From Muraenolepis orangiensis (lineage: Eukaryota; Chordata; Actinopteri; Gadiformes; Muraenolepididae), in NCBI GenBank assembly GCA_027704905.1, contig CM051015.1:11529395-11593394 (forward strand): a DNA stretch of 64,000 nt. The letters run 5' to 3'. The position numbers and the translations under genes were made by a program. The notes under the pieces are model-generated. The model was not told where the DNA came from and searched no databases. It saw only the letters and a program-made list of their open reading frames with translations. This document shows, in pieces, positions 1 through 12,215 of the stretch. Each line of letters opens with the position of its first letter. Position 1 is the stretch's first letter.

Positions 1-345
1 GATCAAGTCAAGTCAATTTTATTTGTATAGCCCTTAGTCACAGTCTCAAAGGGCTTCACATGCCACATGTTTACAACACCCCCCAAACCCTAGCTCCCTA
101 AGGGCAAGAAAAAACTCCCTTAATTACGTAGGAAGAAATCTTGAGAAGGAACGCAGAGTGGAAGGGGATCCCTCCTTCCAGGGATGGTTCAGGAGTGCAA
201 TGGGTGCCATAATTGACTTATAGTAATGTACATAGTAAAGTACACAATTATAATATACATAATATACACAATATACAAATATTAAAATGAGAATATCATT
301 TGTGTGTGATGCTGGCCGGTATCCTTCAGGTAGGGATCACAGCAG
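1..345. repeat. Teleost interspersed repeat
   Basis: The motif TTTTATTTGTATAGCCC followed by TCAAAGGGCTTCACA, with downstream AGGGCAAGAAAAAACTCCCTT, is a widespread fish repeat I recognise by sequence but cannot place in a named family. The right boundary is approximate. Confidence 0.5.
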
Positions 346-376
346 CACACTGGAAAACAGAAGCAGACTGCGGTAT

Positions 377-506
377 GGTTAGACGGGGTAGGGTGGACAT
401 GGAACATGTGGAGAACCTCTAATCTAGTACCTATCAGTCTGATGGTTAGATCGGGTAGGGTGGACATGGAACATGTGGAGAACCTCTAGTCTAGTGCCTA
501 TCGGCA
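377..506. repeat. Two-copy 67-bp tandem duplication
   Basis: GGTAGGGTGGACATGGAACA with its flank GTGGAGAACCTCTA.TCTAGT recurs with a period of 67 bp, the copies starting at 377 and 444, with few differences. Confidence 0.85.
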
Positions 507-930
507 GCAGGGGTAGGCTGGCCAAATGGATTTTTGCCAGTGTATTTTTTTCTATTGCAGATAATGAATCATTTGGATTAGTTTGTTGATGTGCAGATCA
601 GCTAAGGTCACTTTTAAGTAAGTGTGAGCAGTTGGATAACGATGTGTTTCAACACGTGGCACAAATTCAACTTGACTGAGCCTTAAGCCCTGTCTCGGAA
701 TGGCTTTTCGAAACGCTTTTCTCATTTAGCTGGCTAAAACATAAGTGGCTAAAGACACTATAGTCGTACCTGTTGATCTTGGTCATCAAGTTTACCTTTT
801 TGAAAAAACCTCCTTTTTAATTAGAATTGTGCTTGTACTATGCAAAAACTCCACACTGCATTCCCCAACCGTTGTTTTTGTCTGGCCTTCAATCAAGTTG
901 ACGTGTTGTTTTGGCCCTTCTGTGCCTCAG

Positions 931-1100
931 AGCTGGTGATGCTCCTGGAGTGGTGGTCGGGCACGGACTGCACCCTCTACACTGACCAGGCCACGGTGGA
1001 TAAATTTGGCAAGGAGCACGTCATCATCATCCTCAACCACAACTATGAGATCGACTTCCTCTGTGGCTGGACCATGTGTGAGAGATACGGCGTCCTAGGG
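931..1100 (+). CDS. agpat3: agpat3 coding exon with the NHX4D catalytic box
   Basis: The exon follows a CAG acceptor and ends at GGG|GTGAGT. Its first two bases complete a Gln codon split with an exon outside the window. It encodes QLVMLLEWWSG and the NHNYEID acyltransferase motif. Confidence 0.9.
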
Positions 1101-4100
1101 GTGAGTGGGCCTTCGGTAACTGAAGGAACGCCTGACGATAAGACACACACACATACTGTATGTATGCCTTTTTAACAAAAGCTTGTTCATTGGACTCCAC
1201 TTTGGAACTATGTGATCAAGACTGAGATGGACGTTGTGTTGCCCGTACAACATCTTATTTTGCGACAGATGCACATTTTACAGATTACAATTTTGTTTTT
1301 TTTAATGAAATGCCATTACAGTTTTGTATTTGTATTACCCCCCCCCCCCCCACACACACACACACACACACGCGCACACCAACACACACACACCAACACA
1401 CACAGAGTTCAAAGGTGTTAGCCAAACACGAGCTGCTGAAGGTGCCTCTGATTGGCTGGACCTGGTACTTCCTGGAGATAGTCTTCTGCAGGAGGAAGTG
1501 GGAAGAGGACCGGGACACCGTCTTCAAGGGTCTGTCCCAGCTGAAGGACTACCCAGAGTTTATGTGGGTAGGTACATGGAAGTTTGAAAAAAAATGTAAA
1601 CGTTTTCGAAATTCGACGTTATCTACATCCAAAGGGGGAAAAAACACCCAGGCTATTAAAAGCCTGGTTTTGTTTTTTGTTGCAGTAGTTGACCAAATAC
1701 ATTCCCTATCCATTGAATACGTTTTGAACATCTCCTTCAGTCTCTCGGGAGGGACCAGTGTTTTTTAAATGTATTTATTTTTTTACACCTCCGTCGTCGC
1801 AGTACACCAGCTGCATTCAAAACGGCCCGGCGGGAGCCGTTCACTGAGCCCTCAGGGCCCTGCCCACACTGGGAGCGCTGGGGCCAACGAGCGTTCACCC
1901 CCCCGTGACTTTTCAGAAAACACGGTTGTCCTGCTGTGCTTTGAAATGGGGAGAACAAAAAAGCAAAAATAAAACCTCTTTTAATAAGAGAAGTGAAGTC
2001 CCTTCTGCCGACTGTGTGTTCCGTTTATTTTGGGCCGTGACTGCGGAACGCCTGTATTCACTCACGCATTGTGTCATTTTGTATTTATTTAAATTTGTTT
2101 TAAAACCGGTTTCCATCTCCTCGCTCTCTGAGCCGGCCCGCCAGTTCGGGAGATTAGGCAAATGGCCAGTTGATCTGATTACCGGGCCACAAAGTCGTAT
2201 ATCGCGTCACCTCCCCGAGTGACACCGTTTCCGAGGGCGGCCCAAGCTATTTATGCTTACACGCTTTATCTCCGAGGCGGCGACTTAGTTTCAGCAGAGG
2301 GTTTCTGCTAAGAGTCTATGTAGTATAATGGAATTAAACTGTGGAGAAACTACTGGGTGCGGAGGGTGGCATGGGAGCAGGCCAGAGGGGGCGTGCGTGC
2401 GCGTGTTAATGTGTGTAAATCCTTCATTCCCTTCTTGTATGTAGTTCCTGCTGTATTGCGAGGGCACCCGCTTCACAGAGAAGAAGCACGAAATCAGCAT
2501 GCAGGTGGCAGAGAGCAAAGGGCTGCCCAAACTCAAATACCACCTCCTCCCCAGAACCAAAGGCTTCACCACAACTATGCAGTGTCTCAAGGGCACAGGT
2601 GACTCACTCACTCATTGTGCAACTGCACTTTAACTGCATTAAATAAAAGTGTGCGTGTGTGTGTGTGTTAGTAATAAGATGTATACTTCCATTGATGATA
2701 CAAGAGTATTGTGTTCCTTGTCCTTCCTAGTCACCGCTGTGTACGACGTGACGCTCAACTTCAAAGACCAGCAGACCCCCACCCTGCTGGGCATCGTGAA
2801 TGGCAAGAAATACAAAGCTGACTTGAAGATCACGTGGGTACCCCCTCCTCCCTCCCCCCTTGCAGCCTTCTGCTTGACTAATGAGTCATCAAGCAGTCAG
2901 TGTATGGATGATGCATTAGGCGGCTGATGCACCATCTTTATGTAGAGTTGCAGTAAATGGACATTGTGCATAGTAAGCCCCTTGACCGCTAACTGTGACG
3001 CAGGAAGAAGAGCGGAGTCTTGGCTTGTGGCCTAACAAACACTTATGGTTTTGAAGACATTATGTATGTGAACGCCAGGGCCAGTTTCACTCTCTTCCAC
3101 ACTCTTCCACTCTCCTTCCCTCCTCTGTAGAGGGGCCCGGGACAATGTAAGAGCAGGTTGGGCTGCAGGTTAAATAACAGTTTGATAGGCAAACTGACGC
3201 AAGTCAATTTCATACCCTCTAAAAGCTTATTTAAATTGCAGCTTTTCAATCAAATTGGTTGAGTGCAAAATGATAAAACGTGGGTAACCTATTTATTTTG
3301 TTTCGCTCAATCAGTGAAACTCTTGTAACATCAGTGCAACAGCCAAAAACTGGGGGAAGAATATTTGCTTTGTTTATCCAGTGCAAATCTAGCAAAGGCT
3401 TCAGCCGTGGTCAAGGCCATGCTAGAGTTTTGGGTAGAAGTGCACTGCAGGGTGAAGACTTGGCACAGGTCTGTGATGAAGCTGCATTGTGAAATTGGTT
3501 AAGTAGCGTCCTCTAGTGGTCAAACATTGCAATAACGGACTTCCACCCGAACAGCAGTTCTATTGCGTTCTTTCACCCGCTCTCTCTAACCCACATATAC
3601 CCTCTCTCTCTCTCTCTCTCTCTCTTTCTCCATACATTCCAGGCGATACCCCGTGGAAGAGATCCCGGATGATGAGAAAGAGTGTGCAAACTGGCTGCAT
3701 AAGCTCTATCAGGAAAAGGTAACCCCCCCCCCCTCTCCTCTCCAAATGATATCAGAGGAGCACACTGGCATTTAGCAGATCGCTGGAGCCCGTCGTTGGT
3801 ATCTGTGCGATCTGCGAGAGGTTCCTTGCAGTTTGAAATTGAAAAGATAAGAAGTCTTAAGGCTTGAAGTGAAATAATTCACCTGAAGTGAAGGCTTTTA
3901 TAGGTAAGACAATGTCTTGAATCAATCATAAAAATGCTAGGACATGGGAAGTACAATTTAAACCTTTTCTTTTTTATGATTTTTTTTATTTATTTCATGA
4001 ATACATTGCAATATATATATATATATTTTTTATATTTGGTAAAATCTAGTTTGTCCTACTTTACCAAATTCCTCTCGCATGACCGTCCCACACCAAAAAT

Positions 4101-5068
4101 AACTGATTTATGTTATAATAAACATTTGGGTATTTATTTATAATAAATTTAGGTTATTGTCACATTTAAAAAAATAAATAATAATAATAGTCTGAACATT
4201 CAAAGTTAATTATCCTTGAGCGGTAGGCACCCTGAAATCCAACTCTGTGCTGCCCCTGGCCTCTGCCTGTTCCCAGGACGCCCTCCAAGAGCACTACCAC
4301 AAGGAGGGCAGCTTCCCCGGCCCCACCATCATCCCACCCCGGCGGCCCTGGACCCTCCTCAACTTCCTGTTCTGGGCCACCCTGCTGCTCTCGCCCCTCA
4401 TCAACTTTGCCTGCGGCGTGGCCGTCAGCGGCTCGCCCCTCCTCATCATCGGCTTCCTCCTCTTCCTCACCGTGGGTAAGGCTGGTCTGGCTCATGTCCC
4501 CCCCCGTCCCCCCGCACAGCTTCAGGAACACACAAACTCCAGAGATTGCTTTGTTTTCCGGTACTTTGTCAATGGTGCAACATCGTCATTTCAGTCGATC
4601 GGTAGGTGCATTTTATGTGTTGCGGTCTCATGTTCAACTTGTATTGTTCTACATGATTCTGTAGGTATTTCAACTCGCGCTTGCTTTTCAATACACTTCT
4701 GTATTAGTTGTATCATTCCCTCTTAAAGCAAGTTGATGGATTTCCGTGTAACCCCTATATAATAACTTGTATAATAATGGGATCGATTATACTAAACCCT
4801 CAAATTACTTTGTCTCAATACACACTGGTTTCCATGGCATTCTTTTAATCCCTGCAGGGGAAAAAAACCCGACAAAGCCGCTTAACACATGGCCTTGCCA
4901 ATGTTTGAACTGCATGGTCTTCCTCTAATCTGTTATTTGTTTCTCTCTCTCTCTCTCTCTGTATACCTCTCCCTAGCTTCCGTAGCCATCCGTCGCCTCA
5001 TCGGTGTCACCGAGGTTAACAAGACGGGCTCCAGCTATGGCAACCCGGAGGCCAAGAAGCAAAACTAG
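931..5068 (+). CDS. agpat3: AGPAT3-type 1-acyl-sn-glycerol-3-phosphate acyltransferase, 3' part of gene
   Basis: Seven coding exons join to 317 complete codons plus a stop: 931-1100, 1406-1567, 2445-2598, 2731-2833, 3643-3718, 4277-4475 and 4977-5068. All junctions are GT-AG and all phases agree. The product resembles vertebrate AGPAT3 (LPAAT-gamma) from about residue 62 to the C-terminus; family proteins are about 376 residues, so only the N-terminal membrane segment and first residues are missing, left of the window. The acyltransferase box NHNYEID (H-X4-D) is in the first exon and the acceptor-binding EGTR motif in the third. The sixth exon carries a hydrophobic stretch after RRPWTLLNF. 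The C-terminus reads VTEVNKTGSSYGN, close to AGPAT3. The family transfers acyl-CoA to lysophosphatidic acid, giving phosphatidic acid at ER and Golgi membranes. AGPAT4 is the main alternative; GWTWYFLEIVFC and DALQE favour AGPAT3. Confidence 0.9.
1338..1404. repeat. Poly-C plus (CA)n abutting agpat3 splice acceptor
   Basis: A run of 14 C leads into (CA)n with CG and CCAACA interruptions and ends in the CACAG acceptor of the exon at 1406. Confidence 0.95.
1406..1567 (+). CDS. agpat3: agpat3 coding exon (SSKVLAKHEL to DYPEFMW)
   Basis: This exon has 54 codons, phase 0 at both ends. It encodes the KVPLIGWTWYFLEIVFC region and the KWEEDRDT motif. Its acceptor AG follows a poly-C plus CA repeat instead of a usual pyrimidine tract. 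The donor is TGG|GTAGGT. Confidence 0.9.
2445..2598 (+). CDS. agpat3: agpat3 coding exon with EGTR motif
   Basis: It encodes FLLYCEGTRFTEKKHE, including the EGTR acceptor-binding motif, and then YHLLPRTKGFTT. It ends one base into the next codon (phase 1). Confidence 0.9.
2731..2833 (+). CDS. agpat3: agpat3 coding exon (VTAVYDVTLNF)
   Basis: It is 103 nt long and enters in phase 1. It encodes TAVYDVTLNFKDQQTPTLLG and NGKKYKADLKI. The donor is ATCAC|GTGGGT, leaving two bases for the next codon. Confidence 0.88.
3504..3522 (-). promoter_or_regulatory. CTCF-like motif in agpat3 intron
   Basis: The minus strand reads TGACCACTAGAGGACGCTA, 18 of 19 positions of the remembered CTCF consensus. Confidence 0.35.
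3643..3718 (+). CDS. agpat3: agpat3 coding exon (YPVEEIPDDEKE)
   Basis: It encodes YPVEEIPDDEKECANWLHKL and ends at AAG|GTAACC. The intron just upstream holds a (TC)n tract at 3601-3628 that contributes to the pyrimidine tract. Confidence 0.88.
4277..4475 (+). CDS. agpat3: agpat3 coding exon with C-terminal membrane segment
   Basis: It encodes DALQEHYHKEGSFPG, PPRRPWTLLNFLFWATLLL and a second hydrophobic stretch ending LLFLTV. The exon is GC-rich, much more so than its introns. Confidence 0.9.
4977..5068 (+). CDS. agpat3: agpat3 terminal coding exon
   Basis: It encodes ASVAIRRLIGVTEVNKTGSS and ends YGNPEAKKQN-stop with TAG at 5066-5068. The acceptor CCCTAG follows a (TC)n run at about 4941-4959. 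Confidence 0.9.
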
Positions 5069-6276
5069 AGCACCTGAGTCACCTGGCCCCTAAAATCGCC
5101 ACCTCCTCCCCGTGCCTCTCACACCCCTGTTCTCCCCCCGTGCCAAGGCACAAAGGTTCAAACTAACGAGAAAAAAAAAAATATGCAAGAAAAAAAAAAA
5201 GTTTTAAATAGTAATTACACAACTTCCATGACACGAGAGAGAGAGAGCTAGAGGGAGGGAGAAGACCACGGTGATTAGAACCTAGCTCTCTGGACAGGGA
5301 TTAATAATGATCCCTTTTAAGGACACACTCCAGAACGTAGGGGTGGGTGGGGGTAGGGCTTTTATGTCCCTTCCCCCACCCCTCTCCCCCAGGTGCCCCG
5401 CCCACCTCTAACACGGACGGCCAATCCGTCGGCTCTGTTACAAAGCGCTCCACCTGCACTCTCCGCCGACATCGGATGCTCCTCGGCCGACTTCGACAAG
5501 AAGAGGGATGGCGATGGGGAAGCACTTATTTTGGTGTCTATTTGTGACTATTATAATTTTTTTCCTGTTCCTCATGTAAACATAGCGTTGTTTGTTTTCG
5601 TGACTAACTGTGACCCAGGGGCTTGGCCTGGTTCTCGTCCTCGTGTTCTTTCAGCGATGCAGCTAGTTGTAAACTGGCGGGAACTCGGATCATTCTCCAA
5701 GGTTCCTGGAGACCGCAAGCACCAGAGTGCGTGAGGAGGATAATGAATGTGGCATCCCTGTCGGTAGTCACCGGGCACCGGTCATTTGCACTCTCCGATA
5801 ACCGGCCTCTTAAGAAAAGGTGACCAATATAACGTTTCCATTTTCTTTCGGCTATTCCCTCTCACGACCCTGAAAAGGCAACCACATTGTTGGTTTTCGC
5901 CCAGCGTCCAAACACCGAAACGCATTTCGAGCGTAGTACCAACTCCCAGCACTTGGTTTTTTTGGTATTTATTTACAGTCAAAATGCAGTAGGCTACAGG
6001 TCGTGTCGGATGTAGTGATGCGACGTGCTGACGCAGGTGCAGTGAACTTGACTATGTGCGATCTTAAATCCTAATATTGGATTGGATTGTCCTGACTGCA
6101 ATAGAGCTGCAAGACTTTACGAGAGTAATGTTTAACCTTTGCCTTAATTCAAGCTTGCATAGGCAAGGGAGCGCATTTATTCACTTGTTTTTTTTTGTCA
6201 AACCCCTCCGTGTTTCCCGCCGACCGCCATGTATTCGTCTCCCCTCCCCCGCCGCACTAGGGTGTCGATCATTAAA
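5069..6276 (+). other. agpat3: Candidate agpat3 3'UTR
   Basis: No coding sequence follows the agpat3 stop. Unique, mixed-composition sequence runs to an ATTAAA at 6271-6276, which could be a polyadenylation signal. The extent is inferred; no transcript evidence is available. Confidence 0.35.
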
Positions 6277-6837
6277 GTTTTAGAGCATTGAATGACTGCT
6301 GTTTTGGTAGAGTAGGACACTTCCCTATCGCTCGCTCGCTCGCTTAGTTTAACGAGAGCTGCCTTTCATTAAATGCCCGCGCTGTATGCTACTGCTCCGT
6401 ATTCCCATGTTGTTTCATAGGTCCAGGATTTCACGAAACAAACTATGACCTCCAGCCACGCCTGTGCAAAACCGCCGTTTTATGTTCCCACACATTTGAA
6501 CCGTGACTACATCTGGATGATGCTACGCGATTAGACCCCCCTTTGTCACGCGACCACTAGCTCTGACTGCTAAAGACTCCTCTGAAGTGACATCCTCGTA
6601 TTCATAATGAAAGCCACCCAAGGTCGATGACTGATTTTTTGAGTTATTGGAGACGTGACAGAGGGCATGTTATTTTTTATTCATGTCGAATATACGGCGT
6701 GACCCCGTGCTTCTTGGTTCTGATGTTTCAATAGCGACTCCCGGTGAAAAGGGAATGACACACACGCATCGCACACGCTCCATCATGACTGAATTGCGTA
6801 AACTAAAATGGATGCACAAAAATGAATACGTGTCAGC

Positions 6838-6977
6838 CCTAAGAACTGGTTGGTGGAGTATCTAGTCTGCCCCCCCTCCCCCTCAGAACTGGTAGAGTAG
6901 CCAGTCTGTCTGTCCTCCCTTAAGAACTGGTGGAGGTGTGTGTGTGTGGAGCATCCAGTCTGTCCTCTCTGTTGACC
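6838..6977. repeat. Degenerate three-unit minisatellite
   Basis: AAGAACTGGT...AGT.TC.AGTCTG recurs three times with a period of roughly 45-55 bp. No gene is seen from 6291 to 10030 apart from this element and short poly-T or TG runs. Confidence 0.6.
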
Positions 6978-9900
6978 CCCATGGATCCCAGTCACCAGGT
7001 ATAGGTGCTTGTGTGGTCCTGCCCTTCTCGCAGGTCCTCGGTAGCCGTGTACAGTAGAGAGAGGGAAGAGAGAAGAAGTAGACATTTGCTGGAGAATTTT
7101 TATTTTTTATGTGGTGAAAAAAAAATTAATAATCATGCCACTTCATATTTTTGTGTTCAGGTTTCTTAAATTGAAAAAGGAATAGTACTGCGATCCAACA
7201 TCGAAAATCTCGAAAGTTATCAACTTAGTTGCACTTCTTGAGTAGATTTCTTTTTGTTTTATTTTGATTTTGAAGTCAAATTTGTATCAGTTTTATTTTG
7301 ATTAACTAAACATTAAAGACTTAAATCACATTCTTATGGATTCATTTGGGTTTGTGTGTATTAGTGTTAGAGAACCGCATTGGAGTGTTTCATCAGTTTA
7401 ATCACCTTCCATCCATGCGTTACTCAATGATCCTCAGCTACCGATGACCTTTCCCCACAGTCTAGAATAGCGTCAACATAATGGAAATAATTCATGTTTT
7501 AGAAATTACTGAATATACATATTGCCATCTACTGAAGGACCTCCAGAAATCCGTGGTAAATGTTTTGCATCAGCCTTTTTTGTTTTGGTGTGAATATATT
7601 TCGGGACTTCTGTCTTGGAAGAACCAACGTATGCCACATTGTACACTTGCTGTGTAATGAGTCATTTCTTTCAGTAATGAAAGTGTAGACCGTTTACTTG
7701 TTGCACAGCCCCAGATGCCAGTGATTGCGTTCTGACTCAGGGATTCCTCTGATGGAATAGTTAATTCACTCATGTTGAATCATAAATCAAAATGGCTTTG
7801 AGGTAGCAATACTCGGTTTCTTGTTTTTTTCTTTACAGCTGGCAAATGTGCAAAAGGCCGAGGTCGGACTTTCCTACTGGCGTTAACAGACCCGTGTCTC
7901 TGACAACAGAACTTGACTGCAAACAAAGAGAAAGTAGCTTCACTTTGCAGCGCTGACCTGAAAGTAAATAAAAGGTTAAATAGACCCTTGACCGAGAATA
8001 ATGAGCGACAAATGTTTCCCCATGGCCTCCAGCATGCAAAATTGGGAATGGCGTAAGCTCACAAAACAAGCATCTGTTGTGTACATATGTTATGATTGTA
8101 TTGTGTATGGAAGTTGAAGGATTGCATTTGGTTCGTTGGGTTGTAACGGTATAATGAGCCAAATAATTAAATTGGACTTTCATAACGAGATCCCTTCACT
8201 ATATCTCCCTCTATGTAGGCCTAATTAAAACACTTAACTGTCTTCGTAGGATATGCACATGTGGGTTCCCAACTATCCCTATCAGTTCTTGGGTGAACTG
8301 AGGATTGTCCTCAGGAGAGCCTGACGGGAAACCATCATAGGCAGATACCACCAGTCTTTTCATAGGCAGACACCACCCAGCTCTTAGAGAAAAGCAATGT
8401 ACTGGTGGCAAGAAACTCAAGGAGGGAAGGAGTGGCTTATGTGGTCCTGAATGAGAGGTTTCTCGCTCATAGGCAATCAGGCACAGAGCTTCTCGTTATC
8501 TCTTAATTGAATTCACCTGTGTCCTTTCATTCCCGTCCCATATTAAGGACAAGGCCCATGGGGCCACTAACCCAGAGCGTCAACAGCAAGGAACACTGCA
8601 GTGAGTTGTTGAATTGTGCATTCACTCACTCACTCATTGTTTGGACAGTCTGCTAATCTCCTTGCTATTGTTATCTGTTTATTTTCATTTTACTGCTGCT
8701 GGTGTTTTTACTGTAGTGTGTGTGTGTACATGTGGTTTTGTTTTAACTTGTGTCGACAACCTGACTGACTTGACTCTGGGGGGGCCCCTTTGGCCCCCCC
8801 CAGATCAGTCTACCTCGTTGTGTAGGCTTTGTGTAGATTCATTTTGCAGTGTGTATCTACTTTTAAAATGTCAGGGACTTAAATTACATGTGTGTGTGTA
8901 GGCCTTCGGTGGCAGAGTAACTGTTTCCACATTTGAAGTGTTTCTAATGACTTGTTTTGTCCCCAGTCCTCCACGGTGGTTACTGACTCCCCTTTTGGCT
9001 TGCTAAGCCATTCCCTGCTCTGATCTGAGACCACTTTGATCCACCATGATTAGCTAGTCTAACTCCCCTTCTGCTGTCCAGTACCCTTGCTCTGGTCCAG
9101 CCCCACCTCAGTGTACCGCACCATGACGTTGTTTGGGTCCGAAACCGGTCTGGTGCCATGACTTTCAGGTCCAGCTCCACTTTGTCTTGCACCAACACTA
9201 CTTTGATCTAGTCTACATCTAGTCTTCTGTTCAAATGGTACTTTGTCTAGTATGACTCCCTGCGGTTCCAACATGGCCCCTTGATGCCAGATATGCAGAA
9301 GACTGGTGGCCATGGTGCAGAGAACCAGGTGAGGGGAAGCTGTGACTTATTTATGTTGGCATCTTGAAGCTGGGCCAAATGTTTCATATTCAAGTTCCTC
9401 AGACTTGACACTTATTTAGATGCTGCAGCCCCTATGTGCCTTGCAGCCATGTATTAAAGCCTCATTTACATTGGTTCCTATAGCTACTGACTATGGAGCG
9501 CTTGGATTGGTTGGTTTTTCTTTGTAGTTGTGCCAATGTTGACTTGATGCTTTGATTGTTCTTGGCCTCGCCTGTTGAGTCAATAAAATCATCTGCCAAA
9601 TGCCACGATTCATGACCAGAGTTTAACCTCAGGTGGCATGGTTTGCTTTAGGTTTTCTTGTTGGACGGTATATTTGCACGCCCTTCAAATGTTGACAAAC
9701 TCCACATTACTTAGAACTGCTTTCCTTCCATGCTGGTTGAACGGTCTCTGCTGGAGTCGGAGGTCGGCATGTAGTTCCCAGACTGGCCTGGTCGTCCTGT
9801 GAGCGCTGGGCATGTAGACGTACCCTTGCTCCAGGTTACCACAGTTATAATGGGTCGACAACTGTAATGACTGATCACTGTATTGACATGGATAGGCAGG

Positions 9901-10039
9901 TTTATAGTTGTCTAAGATTGAAATATTTACATAGGTTAACATTGTACAAGGGCACACAAGCATGCACAACATGCTTTGTAAGTGGATTGTGCTGTAATTG
10001 GTGTATTTAACCAGAACTGACTTTTGCACATCAATCTTC

Positions 10040-10225
10040 CAGAGCATGAGGGCAGTACCGCTCAGGAGCTAGAGCGGTCGCCTCACAACCGGAAGGTTGC
10101 TGGTTTGATCCCCCAGCTCCTCCTAGCAACAACTGTCTGTCCTTTCCACCGGCTGACTCCGTGGTTGTGTGTGAATGTGAGGCATGACGCTTTGGATGAA
10201 ATCGCTATATAAAAGGCGGTCCATG
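10040..10225 (+). mobile_element. tRNA-derived SINE, family 1, shortened copy
   Basis: A tRNA-like head with box A (CTCAGGAGCTAGAGCGGT) and box B (GGTTTGATCC) is followed by GTGTGAATGTGAGGCATGA and a GCTATATAAAAG tail. Same family as 16020-16262, 26603-26880 and 48897-49129, but internally deleted. Confidence 0.8.
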
Positions 10226-10440
10226 TATCATGAGGATGTAACCGAGTTTATTTACGCCAGGCTGCTGGACCAGTCGCCACTTGTTGCTTCAACAATAAAC
10301 CTTTTTTCAACTAGTCTTGTTGGGTTTTTTGCTACAACTGAGTCTAGGGGAATTTTTCCTGGTGATCTGTTGTTCAACTTTGGATGCAAAATGTAAGTTT
10401 TAATTTCACGATATTTCATAGGTATTTATGAAGTTCTTAG

Positions 10441-10475
10441 CATCTCTAGCTTGCCCTTGCTGCAAGCTAGAGATG
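10441..10475. repeat. 14-bp perfect inverted repeat, 7-nt loop
   Basis: CATCTCTAGCTTGC at 10441-10454 is the reverse complement of 10462-10475. The stem is too short for a typical pre-miRNA. Confidence 0.85.
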
Positions 10476-10827
10476 AAATTTAAATACAATTCATGTAAGT
10501 ATGCAGTATGACAATATGCCAGGTGGTAGCTTATTTAAAACATGTAAAAAAGATTTTAGTACACATAAATATATGAGGCAGAGGCTAAAGCATTACAGCT
10601 TGTTAAATTTTCAGCACAAGGTTATGGCTCTGAAGAAATTATGCAACCATAATACAATCGTGGCTCTTGAGGCTTCAGTAGGAGGGGGAAGGAAACATTA
10701 TATTCATCAGAGGTGGCCAATGGAAAGGCCCCGACGGAAGCATGCAAAGGTACCATTGAGAGAAATGATGGCTAATGGGTAAAAGATCATCGGTTGTGCA
10801 CTTCCATGCTTTGAGAAGCTATTTAGG

Positions 10828-11401
10828 ACCAGATGTCGGAAGAACGCCATCTCCTTCAAGGGCTACCAGGTTCACTTTATTTTTAGGTTTGTTTTGCACA
10901 ATTCAACACATCCATCAGTCACTTACAAGATAAAATACGGTTTATTTGCAACAAGTACAATGGAATGCCTTCTCCCCATTCCCTCCGGCAGTATTTTTAA
11001 AACTATACTATAAAATACTATATACAATTAAAAAGAATATGACATTTACATGTTTTGAATTGTGCAAAAAAAATGTAAAGTGCAGTCATGAATACAGTGC
11101 AGTAACTGAGTCCAGATAGTCCAGCAAAGTATGATGGTGTAATGTTATGATAGTGGCAGCACTATAGCAATTCAGTTTGTCGGTAGTGGGGAGAAGAGCT
11201 GGTGCCCAGGGTGGTTCCGGTCCTTAGTGATGGAGATGGCCTTCTTCCGACATCTGGTACCTACAGATCTCCTCAATGCATGGTGCACACCCGATGATAC
11301 TTTATTGTGTACAGTATTTTTTTAATGGTGTTTTAGAAAATTCATACTGCGGGAGGGAATGGGGAGTAATTCCATTGTACTTGTTGCATATGGCAAATAA
11401 A
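10828..11401. repeat. Two pairs of inverted arms, LINE-tail related
   Basis: Arm 10828-10854 is the inverse of 11231-11260 (26 of 27 bases). Arm 10941-10998 is the inverse of 11345-11401 apart from a 7-bp indel and a few mismatches. The order is P', T', P, T rather than a simple palindrome. Confidence 0.8.
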
Positions 11402-11427
11402 ACATCTTGAATCGTGAACTTGACATG
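11262..11427 (+). mobile_element. 3' tail of a non-LTR retrotransposon
   Basis: The end ATTCCATTGTACTTGTTGCA, GGCAAATAAAACATCTTGAATC and GTGAACTTGAC is the typical fish LINE 3' tail. No reverse transcriptase coding remains. Confidence 0.55.
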
Positions 11428-12215
11428 GGAAATGCACACTACAACAATACAAACTAGGGCCAAACAAAGACCAGGAAATATAGCTGCAAGTTTTATTATT
11501 TATTTTTCTCTAGTCTGCATGGGCTCCTATTTTAGTTTCTAAATTCTAACTCCTCCAGTGACTTCCCAAGTGGGAGGGTCCACCCAGATATAACATGGAT
11601 AGATAAGCCTACCGGATACAGGTACAGTGCATCATGCACTGGGTAGTAGTAGGGCTGCACGATTTTATAGTCCCATGCCATCTTGTTCCCGAATAACCTA
11701 AGATTATTTGTTTTAGATGCATCACGAGCGCTCCTAAAATCCCCACGACACCCAATGGCGATGTGCAACAGGTGGCACACTTTCTGACAGACTCCAGAGG
11801 GGATGGCTTTCGTGAATACAACGAAACTAAAACGATAACGTTAGCGATAGGCGTGTATGGGAACAGATGCCAACCCGATGCCATGGTAGTGGATCGCCAG
11901 GGATGAAATACTAATCGTGTACTGCTTTCTATGTATCGGGTATGCAATATAAAACCCGCAGTGAAACAACCTTCGACTTGAACACTTGTGTGTGTTTTAT
12001 GTCCCACAGGATGATGTACGGTGCTGGGTCTGAGCCATAGTGTTTAAATGGCAGCGTATGCTTGTTTTAAACATGGAATATGAGGGGTTTGAATTCAACA
12101 ATGATCTTTTTCAAATTGTGCGCACATCGTTGGAGCTGGAAATACGGTTTCACTGTACGTTGCACACCGAAGGCCTCTGTGTCAAATAAACTGACTCTGA
12201 ACTTTGGTAAAATTG

